Shown here piece by piece: positions 11,501 to 19,600 of a stretch of 62,919 bases of DNA. The position numbers and the translations under genes were made by a program. How positions within the stretch are numbered: the first letter of the stretch is position 1; each line of letters begins with the position of its first letter. The notes under the pieces are model-generated. The model searched no databases. It was not told the DNA's origin and worked only from the letters and a program-made list of their open reading frames with translations. The DNA is from a virus, in the IMG/VR virus record IMGVR_UViG_3300021962_000100, positions 1 to 62,919 of that record; one strand, written 5' to 3'.

Positions 11501-14136
11501 CTAATCTCCATAAGAAAAGGAACTTTTTCTGTACCCTTACTTTGATTTAAAAAATAATCAACGCTTTTACCTATATAATTTTTTCCCGGAGTCATTATAC
11601 CATATATACCTTTTTTTTCTTCTTCTAAGCCAGGTATAGTTAATTGTTCAGCAGCAGGAGTAACAAGATCAAGTTTAGCTAACTGATTATCTAAATAAGA
11701 TGGTCCTAGTTCTTTTGCACCATAGCTGTTTATTTTATGACCAAATTCATGAGAACCTACAAGACGTAAGTCTTCTGGTTTAAATGCTCCAGGACGTATA
11801 CCTATTGCATTGCCACTAGTAGAATAAAATGCTGCATGTCCACCAAGCATTCCTTCAGCTTTTGCTATAAGATTATCAGATTCCATCAATAAGGCATCTA
11901 GCTCATCTGCTTGATCTTGATATTCTGTCTTTGAAATTTTTCCTTCATTCAATGCAATTTCTAACTGATCATACTCTTCATTTAATGCGTCATTTACTTC
12001 TTTTTCATTTTTGTAAAAAACATTTACATTTTTTAAGTCATTAAGTCCCTGAACAAATGTTTCAGGTGTTTGTCCTTGAAGTGCTGGAGTATTATCTATT
12101 AAGTTTTGTAATCTTCTTTGACCCTCAGGTGTTTTCCATTGTTCTAATTTTTCTGCTCTTATTGTATCTAAAACCTCTGCTATTGTTTCATTTTCTTGAG
12201 CAGAATAATTTGGACCCATGTCATCTAACATATATTTAATAGGCTCATTTGCTTTATCAAAACCTAAAACTTCAGACTTTGCTAATTCCTCTTCAATATT
12301 AAGTGGTTTTTTAGTTGGGTATGGTTCTACAGTTGCAGCCGTTCTATATTCATCAGGAAGAATAAACTCTTTTTGAGGTTGTCCAGCAAACTCTAATGCT
12401 GCAGGATTATTACTTACATTATAACCCTGTAATTTAGAAAATGGAACATTAGTAGTCAATAAATTATTTACATCACCTCTTTGACCTGCCACAATTCCTA
12501 CTTCACCTTCTGTACCAAAAGGTTGATTTGTCCACCATTTACCTGCGGTTTCTTGTGGAAAAAATATACCAGCCATTTCAGTTCCTTCTGGATACATTGG
12601 GTTATATAATTCACCACTATTTAAATATGTTTTTACATTAGGGGATTGTAATTGTTCAGGAGTTAATTCTGAAACTGCACCTAATTCATAATCATGGTAT
12701 TCAGCAGCTAAAGGATTTTTACTAAAACTTTGATTAGGAGGTTCTACTCTGTACAATGGAACTCTAGTATCAATAGCTCTAACTGTTTTAGCTAATGGAC
12801 TTCCTGTAGATGAAGTAGATCCTACTGGTAATAAACCAGTACCCGTATTACCTGGATTAGGGCGCATAGGACCAGCTTGGCCCCATTCACCATAAGAAGA
12901 TTTTAATATATCACTTTCAACCATTGCCATTTTATAGGCATTTGCTTCTTCTGATAATGCTACTAATGGATTTTTTCCTCCAGCAAGAGTTAATGCATTC
13001 ATACCAATATCAAATGCTGCAGTTCCTGCATTTGCCCAACTTGGATCATCAACAAACTTTTGAGTTGATTCTACAGTTTCTGGAAGCATCTTCATTCCTT
13101 GAGCATATAAACCAACAGGATGCCACCATGAAGCAAAATCAATAGCTCCCGTAACAAGATTCTTATCAGCCCCGTCTTGATATCCTGTTTTTGCTTTCAT
13201 GTCTTCATATGCTTCATAGTTATAAGGCATAGTTTCTGTCGGAGACATTGCATAATGAAAAGCATCTAGAGGATTTAATAGAATAGAACGTGCTCTATTA
13301 TAATAACCTTCAGCTGAATTTGGGTTTTCAAATGATACATGATTAGGATCTCCAAGATTTAGTTGTTCCATGGTAACTTTACCAGGACCACTTTGACTAT
13401 TGTATCCATTTTCATCTGCCACTCTCCTTAATACATCTGGATCTTGACTAACATAAATATTAAGGGCTTTTTTCTTAAGCCTTTCATAATCCTCCTTTGC
13501 TTTCTGGATAGATTCTTCAACGCTTAATTTAGAATTTTGGGATCTTAAATCTTGAGCTACTTGATATACAACATTATCATAGTTATCATTAAGAGCTTTT
13601 TCAGCCAAGAAACTTCTTTTATTGTTATACTCTTGTTTAGCAGCTTCCACATGTCCCCATTGTTCATCTGTAGTTGGAGCTAATTGAGCTAAAGTACCTT
13701 GAATTGTTTCTGATTGAAAAGCATTTGGGTTAGCTATAGCAAAAGCTTGTTCTTCTTCTAATTTTCTTTTTGCTTCAGCATCTAACTTTTGTTGAAGTGC
13801 TAAAGCTGCATCTTCTTTTTTCTTTTGTTCAGTAGCTGTTTTAAGAGCTGTGGCATTTGCTCTTGTTGGTGGTCCTTGAGAGGCAGCCTGTACTTTCATA
13901 GCACCAGTTCTAATATCTGGTTTACTGTATATAGATTGCACACTAGAAGAACCTACAGGTTGCCCCATACCAGCATTAAGCTTTTGCAATATCATTGCAT
14001 CTCTTACAGGAGCACCATCCGAATAAATCCAGTTACCTGAATTATCTTTTTTAAATTTATTTCCAGGATAATCTCTAAGCTCCACTTCACCTCCTACTGG
14101 AAATTTTGGGATACCAACAATTTTATACTTTGCCAT
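8563..14136 (-). CDS. Giant multidomain virion cargo protein with HExxH and nucleotidyltransferase-like motifs
   Basis: A 1857-residue protein. The N-terminus (residues 14-70, with PGNKFKKD and MILQKLN) is shared with the product of 14139-16625. Around residues 455-595 the series LYRVE, KWWTNQP and KEFILP is reminiscent of ADP-ribosyltransferase folds; this call is weak. Near residue 795 is HEFGH, a zinc metallopeptidase-type HExxH. Near residues 1165-1190 are GSAVG and GDVDVLILD, the GS...DxD signature of nucleotidyltransferase folds. Residues about 1620-1725 form a coiled coil. A hydrophobic stretch (VIVPLILAVPTLGLLG, about 1732-1750) could span a membrane. The C-terminus is FKEGG followed by ELTPKQIQEYVAKGYIVEEQ, the tail shared with its neighbours. 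Likely delivered with the DNA into the host cell; substrates are unknown. Confidence 0.72.
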   Translation of the reverse strand: MAKYKIVGIPKFPVGGEVELRDYPGNKFKKDNSGNWIYSDGAPVRDAMILQKLNAGMGQPVGSSSVQSIYSKPDIRTGAMKVQAASQGPPTRANATALKTATEQKKKEDAALALQQKLDAEAKRKLEEEQAFAIANPNAFQSETIQGTLAQLAPTTDEQWGHVEAAKQEYNNKRSFLAEKALNDNYDNVVYQVAQDLRSQNSKLSVEESIQKAKEDYERLKKKALNIYVSQDPDVLRRVADENGYNSQSGPGKVTMEQLNLGDPNHVSFENPNSAEGYYNRARSILLNPLDAFHYAMSPTETMPYNYEAYEDMKAKTGYQDGADKNLVTGAIDFASWWHPVGLYAQGMKMLPETVESTQKFVDDPSWANAGTAAFDIGMNALTLAGGKNPLVALSEEANAYKMAMVESDILKSSYGEWGQAGPMRPNPGNTGTGLLPVGSTSSTGSPLAKTVRAIDTRVPLYRVEPPNQSFSKNPLAAEYHDYELGAVSELTPEQLQSPNVKTYLNSGELYNPMYPEGTEMAGIFFPQETAGKWWTNQPFGTEGEVGIVAGQRGDVNNLLTTNVPFSKLQGYNVSNNPAALEFAGQPQKEFILPDEYRTAATVEPYPTKKPLNIEEELAKSEVLGFDKANEPIKYMLDDMGPNYSAQENETIAEVLDTIRAEKLEQWKTPEGQRRLQNLIDNTPALQGQTPETFVQGLNDLKNVNVFYKNEKEVNDALNEEYDQLEIALNEGKISKTEYQDQADELDALLMESDNLIAKAEGMLGGHAAFYSTSGNAIGIRPGAFKPEDLRLVGSHEFGHKINSYGAKELGPSYLDNQLAKLDLVTPAAEQLTIPGLEEEKKGIYGIMTPGKNYIGKSVDYFLNQSKGTEKVPFLMEIREDLLQQGIIKNAYDKITPKMLKDRYKDYRKTTGEKFPLRLYDIVKDKPQNFNIMSKVLNNLPTVLSAVGMADAFLDEENPNVNEAGLSLLIGAIGKGKRGLKNFSKNTAKAITFRDKALRKLAEESNQISRNAYNQYIDQTHKAIGVSNQYLAEVDKVKNILPHALERTGIDSRQLLDSFKKQGEIARLERNIPNIQITDKGLKIEKGSPLSEAITKGEGQITSFKTGKPVQALVEMPSKSMVISPKDKKLEYIHEGNSNPVVSPEYLTTLNDNIKHVEQLTGGKVYGSAVGVTEGGLPHLTGDVDVLILDKDYDNKVKNTLQHVLDKGPAKVHNIGIPGEEGNIDFNIIHTNPNGTVKVNWTSNPLTGEKRSIELELFRQFFPDEYYAQQKKAIERLGNKIKEKHPNSTGSFINLMKTSLVDPEMLGLEINISAKEFMDKIDPAIKTIVDAYESSKSKHVNRIDTYINYGNVNTVKKAQETYVQSLVGSKGSIGPQLSTEALSDVNANIEALRLMDFIGDIESVAQNPERMQLALNDFYINNSVHNRQVSHRGTIEDLENSFKKWDITQGGGTLRGFGLNTVKLGNPNHQGNILGQMQYGLNVNATNPVEYVNSVKFATSGGGVFTPEQKEIVTDIIKHHSGPLYNEEAMSSINKTGDLLSNSILGKMAMSDASKKNIQKIYNEITERLGVRSASIVEGDTYGTSYYSSILGDFNEAKDLLQYSILNTALKPKSLLTRRYNFESLANSLPSGQIDSDLIKTFQDYKRIENMINGGLQKLRERSDSLQQLMRNLDKLVDEKAERLAGKRNPELKKEYDEIQAQLDFYHKQVNEYNELEREYLQQANQIKSFRQVIVPLILAVPTLGLLGKITYDTVYDRVTKGPKEGVDTVFQTDELSKKERAYVKKYFKSKGSLKGFTWPDGTGIQSHHTVGEGMLLKNPHLKPPPKRFKEGGIIEMELTPKQIQEYVAKGYIVEEQ

Positions 14137-14138
14137 AA

Positions 14139-16625
14139 TTATATTTGTTCAATAGTGTAACCTAAACTTCTTAATCTTTTTACTTCAGCTTCTGTAAGTT
14201 CAACTTCATCTCCAACTTTATGTTCACCTCCTTTTTGTTTCTTAGGTTTATAATTATAGTTATAATCACCATTAAGATACTTTAATAAATCACCCTGTTG
14301 TGCTCCATATAAATCAAGTAATTGAACTATATCATATGGTAGTTTATCTTCATCGGCAAGTCTATAAAGATTGTCTAAAGTTTCTTTAGTTATTTTACCA
14401 GCTTCCCATGGTGTTTTATGTTCACTTAAATAAAACAATGTTGATAGTTTTCTTGCTTCAATTTCAGATGGATCAGATACATAGTTAAACTTTTCTTGAT
14501 CAAAACTGTCACTCCAAGGACCATCGTTAAAAGCTTTTAGATTTATTGGAGGAACTGTTTCCATAACATCCAAAAGAGCATCACCTTTATGACTTACTTC
14601 ATGAACATAAGTAGTATTAAATTTACCAGGATCAGCTTTTGTATATAAAAACATTTTGTTCTTTTCAGGATCCCAATAACCATCCTCACGCATGTCTTGG
14701 GGCTTTTGACTTGTAATTGAAAAATATGTTGGTCTATTTAAAGCACCAATGCGCTCATTTGATTTTCTAACATCTTGCTTTTTAAGTTGTTTATCATAAT
14801 ATTCTTGAAAACCTGAATTTTTTTTATTATAAATATCATTTTCTTCATTCATAATAGCAAATAATTTCTGATTTAAATCATATAACTTAGGATCATTAGG
14901 ATTGTTTTTTTCTATTGTTTCAATTTGTTTATATAAATCTAGATAAGTTGTTCCAAATTTATTTTTTATATAATCATCCTCTATGCCAGCGTTAGCATAA
15001 GGATCACGCTTTGAATATGGTTGTGTTTTGTAATAATTTTCTACAAAATCTTTACTCTTCCAATACATATCAGATTCTTTCTTTGGAACCTGTTTAGTAT
15101 TGTATCTTTTTCCTTTATATACAAATTCTTTTTCTCCGGACTCTCTTGCATTTCTAAAAGCTGAATTAAATGAACTATATTCTGAGTAATCATTCAATCC
15201 CCATTTTTTAGGATTCCAAGCTTCATACCATGATATATAATCCTTACCATACTTATCTTTATCTCTTTCCCATTGAGATTTTAATTTAACATCTTTTTCA
15301 GTTTTTACTCTTATACAATCTCCAAATTCATCTTTTGCATATCCTGGAGGACATGGACTTCCTCCTTCTTCCATTTGATTTAAAGAAGGAACAGAGATAT
15401 CTTCTACAATATAACCTCCTTTTCTATACTCTTCTATTTCTTCTGGAGTAAGTTCAGTTTCAATATATCCTCCATCATTATATGAACTCTTGTACTCACC
15501 AGGATCATTGGGGCTTTTTTTAAAGTACATGTTATTAGTCTGACCCTTTTTATTTTTGCCACCAACAATACCATCAGGCAATTTATTATTACTACTTAGA
15601 TATAATAGATAATTGGTTTTTTCTTCAGGTGTCATATTACTAGCTCCTGCCTTTGCACCTACATAATTATTATAAATATCTTCACCAGATTCTCTTAACT
15701 TATCTGTCCAATCTCTGTCATCCATCCCACCAAATAGAGTAGATAATTCATGACCTATTCCAGATAGATTAGAACCAATAAAACCTACTGCTGGAGCTAA
15801 AAATTGAAAATGACTCATAGGATTACTTACAGCATCTTCAATAGCTTCTGCAGTATATCTTCCTGCATTAGCATGTCTAAAGTTATCTACTGGATCATCA
15901 TTTGGTCCTGCAGCAGCTTCACCAGCTAATCTTGCTCTTTCCATTGGAAAACCAAGACTATTGTTTACTTTCCATTCTGCGGCTTTAAGATCACTCATAT
16001 TTTTTGGAGGCAATATCAATTGATCTGTTACATCAGGATAATATATATCTTGTTCTCTTTGTATCTCAAATAATCTATCTGCTTCTTGTTGATCAGATAT
16101 TTGTGGAGACATTCTTAAGTCACTTATTTTTTGTCTTCTTTCAGTATTAGACATTGGCACTTTAGCCTCATACTTTGGAGCATTTTGTACTACTGGAGAA
16201 CCTACTGGTTTACCTTTACCATAATTAAGATCTTGTAATATCATGGTATCTGTTACCGGTGCTCCAGATTCATATATCCATTTACCACTCTCATCTTTTT
16301 TAAACCTGTTTCCTGGAGCTCTATCTAATTGAACATATCCACCATTATCAAAAAACATTGGTGATGAACTACCTGGCGCTATTGGGCTATAAGTTTTACT
16401 TTTAACTTTTTTCTTTTTAAATAAAGCATTAGGTTTACTCAAAGCACTCTTCTTAAATAAAGAATTCTTTTTAAACAATCTATTAGTTGCATTTAAGTCA
16501 CTAGAAAACTTACTTCCACCCTTTTTCATTTGAGGGGTTGTATCTGTACCTACTGCTTTTTTAACTTTATTCTTAGGATCATTCAGATTTTTAAGAACAT
16601 CAATAAGTAATTTCTTATTATACAT
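14139..16625 (-). CDS. Putative virion cargo protein with HExxH metallopeptidase-like domain
   Basis: An 828-residue protein. The N-terminal 75 residues are basic and carry repeated LFKK units (RLFKK, SLFKK, ALFKK). Residues about 93-150 repeat the N-terminal domain of the 1857-residue neighbour (PGNRFKKDESGKWIY, MILQDLN). A copy of the shared tail motif sits internally near residues 390-408 (ELTPEEIEEYRKGGYIVE) and a second copy forms the C-terminus (ELTEAEVKRLRSLGYTIEQI), as if two units had been fused. Near residue 672 is HEVSH, followed about 45 residues later by SDPSEIEARK. HExxH plus a downstream Glu is compatible with a gluzincin-like zinc peptidase. The start codon overlaps the preceding stop as TAATG, implying coupled translation. 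Confidence 0.7.
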   Translation of the reverse strand: MYNKKLLIDVLKNLNDPKNKVKKAVGTDTTPQMKKGGSKFSSDLNATNRLFKKNSLFKKSALSKPNALFKKKKVKSKTYSPIAPGSSSPMFFDNGGYVQLDRAPGNRFKKDESGKWIYESGAPVTDTMILQDLNYGKGKPVGSPVVQNAPKYEAKVPMSNTERRQKISDLRMSPQISDQQEADRLFEIQREQDIYYPDVTDQLILPPKNMSDLKAAEWKVNNSLGFPMERARLAGEAAAGPNDDPVDNFRHANAGRYTAEAIEDAVSNPMSHFQFLAPAVGFIGSNLSGIGHELSTLFGGMDDRDWTDKLRESGEDIYNNYVGAKAGASNMTPEEKTNYLLYLSSNNKLPDGIVGGKNKKGQTNNMYFKKSPNDPGEYKSSYNDGGYIETELTPEEIEEYRKGGYIVEDISVPSLNQMEEGGSPCPPGYAKDEFGDCIRVKTEKDVKLKSQWERDKDKYGKDYISWYEAWNPKKWGLNDYSEYSSFNSAFRNARESGEKEFVYKGKRYNTKQVPKKESDMYWKSKDFVENYYKTQPYSKRDPYANAGIEDDYIKNKFGTTYLDLYKQIETIEKNNPNDPKLYDLNQKLFAIMNEENDIYNKKNSGFQEYYDKQLKKQDVRKSNERIGALNRPTYFSITSQKPQDMREDGYWDPEKNKMFLYTKADPGKFNTTYVHEVSHKGDALLDVMETVPPINLKAFNDGPWSDSFDQEKFNYVSDPSEIEARKLSTLFYLSEHKTPWEAGKITKETLDNLYRLADEDKLPYDIVQLLDLYGAQQGDLLKYLNGDYNYNYKPKKQKGGEHKVGDEVELTEAEVKRLRSLGYTIEQI

Positions 16626-19600
16626 TATCTAGGAGAATGTTGTGTTTTAGTATTGATAATTTTTAAAACCATGTTAGTATCTCTTGAATTACTTTTAGAA
16701 AGTTTAATAAAGTTAATATAATGTCTGAACTTCTTTCTTTGTAACTCAGGTTTAGAATAATCTAAATTTAACTGGTTTAAATTCTTAATATAACCATTAG
16801 GTTCTGTAATCCAAATGTTTCTTTCATCATAGTTACCAAGCAATACTGTAGAATCAGGAGAAGGTAAATACGGTCCAGGATTAGGTGGATATGGTGAACC
16901 AATTGGGAACTCACCTCTATTTTTAGTAATATCCCAAAATTGATTTATTCTATATTTATGTTCTTCTTTAGAATAAAGAATATCATAACTTGCTAAGTTT
17001 GGTGCAAGCTTAGGGAACTGTAATGATAAGCCTATATCATTCTTTGGATAGATATTTAAATTTAAGTATCCTGAAACCTGATCTGAATTATGAATTACAG
17101 CATGATCAAAGTTATAATCTAAGACATGGAACTGATCCACACATAAGTTTTTATCTCTTCTATAACATTCTAAGTAATACTCAATACTTTTAATTGTATT
17201 TACCATCTGACCAGTTGGCACAGGTAATTCTATTTCAAAAGGATGTTGTACTCCGTAGAAATTACAATAATCATTACAGAATGCATTATGCTTCCATATA
17301 CCATTATTTTTTGTAGTTAAGAATGTTCCTTTACTTGGTACATAGAAGTTAGGGTGCCAGTCATGAAAACTAATCCAGAATTGTAATTTAGGGTCATAAC
17401 TAACCGTCCAAGATGCATCATCAAAATATGTTGGATCACCTAGTTTAAATTTAACTACTAAGCCATTACCGTTTTGATATTGAAACTTATCAATTGATTG
17501 AATATAAGTTGTTTGACCTCTATACTTTTCTTTCAATCTAAAATCTCTTTTAGAAAAATAAAGCACACTGTTGTCATTATCATAACTTGCTGTACATGAT
17601 ATACCAGCTACTGGATTATCTGTATGTGGATAATTAGGGAATTCTTCCAAAAGTTTATATGGTAAGAATTCACTAAACCACCACTTCATTCCATCTTGAG
17701 AAATTTCTTTTAAACCATTTTGAAATGAAAATACTTTACCTTGGTTTTGTGAGATATAATAAAGTCCTGCAGGTGTAGATACAACCGCATATTTATTTTG
17801 TGATGATCCATATTCATATGGTCTCTCAGCTACTACAACATTTTGTGGAGCTTGAGCAAATATACCAGCATCTCCAACTGTTACTTTAGTGCCGCTATCA
17901 TCTAACTGTAATGTATCAACGCCTTGATAAATAATAGGACTATCATTTTCAAATGTGATAAATAAACCAGTTTTTGCAAAACTTTTTACTGAACTCAACT
18001 TGCTTTTAAACTCTACCATGTTAAGTGGTAAAAATGTTAACCAAGCGTCTACATTACTTGTTTCCTGTTGTTGTAATGAGTAGTTAATTCTATTAGGATA
18101 ACTTACATAACATAACTCAGCTACATTAGGATTGTAACTTGTACCTTGTAAAATACCAGCAGTAAAATATTGATTGAATAAAAATCTTGATGCACTTAAT
18201 GAATAATCATAAGCATAGTAGTTTCCTTTAGTAAGAATCTCTGGATTAGAATCAAATAAAACATCAAGGTTAGTATAATTATATTTATTGTAAGGTTGTT
18301 GCCAAGTAAGTGTACCCGGATCTCTAAAGTCTACAAGTACCTCAGATTCTACAAAGAAATCTCTAACACCATTGGCAGAAGTATAAAAATAAGAATTTCT
18401 TACTCCAATAAATCCAGGGTATAGTAATGATAAATTAGTCTGTTTATTAAAATAAACATTATCTAAATCATAGTAACTTCCAGGCAATAAACCATTACCA
18501 TAGTTTGGGTTATTACTAAATAAACTAAATAAGTTACTTATATTAAATTCACTGATATCCCAAGGTTGACTATTTACTTTAAACTTGGGTTCAGGAATCA
18601 TTTGATTTAAAAAATAATTCCATTCTATATTATCTGGAACATCATACAAAGTATCATAAAAGAAATGCATGATATTCTTTTCAGTAAATCTATTTACATA
18701 AGTGTCTCCTCCAAACATAGTTGGAGTTTCAGTTTTATTTTGAATAAAATTTGAAAATCCACAAGTGCTACCAAAAGACAAAGTTTGTACAGAGTTGGGA
18801 CCTGTAGTTATATTGTAATCAAGTTTTTGTTCACATGGTGTAGCAACTATTTGTTGTACAGTATCTAATTGCCCATATTGATTTTCAATTCTATATTTTA
18901 ATCCTACATAATGACTAGCAATTTTATTTATAAAATTTTTAGTCTTACCGTTTTCAGTCCAGTTAACTTTATTAGGAGTAAAATTACTAGCACCAGGAAT
19001 ATTAGCTATTGGATTAAATGTATCAATAGCATAACCAAGTGTCATCAATGATTGATCAACACTTCTTCCATTGGCGTTTAATAAAAAATGTGGGCCAGAT
19101 GTAGTTCCTGCTGTATCACCACGTTTTGTTCTTAATACAACTAACTTAGGTCTTTTAATATTATTTACTCTGTACTTTCTATTAACACCTGAAGAGTCTA
19201 CATATTCAGTTAAAGATTGTAATTGATCAAATATATATTGACCTTCTTCCATCACAAATCTTTTATCTTGAGAGTTATTAGGAATTACAAACTTATTGTA
19301 ATCACCATGTCCAACTAATTCAAGAGCATACTGCCTCTTTTTAATTACAGCATATAATGTATCTACGGCTTGTTGAGTACCTTCAATGAAATAATAAAAT
19401 AATTGACCACCTGTTGTTATAGTATTTAAATAACCTGAAATGCTGGGGCCAAGTAATTCATACCCACTATATGTTTTATCGTATTGTGGTAATGTATAGT
19501 AATGGCCTGTAGAACTAACACCATCTTGAGCATTTTCAAAAATGCTACTTAAACTCACACCTCCAGTAAATGCCTCAGCTATAGGACCACCTGCATTTGT

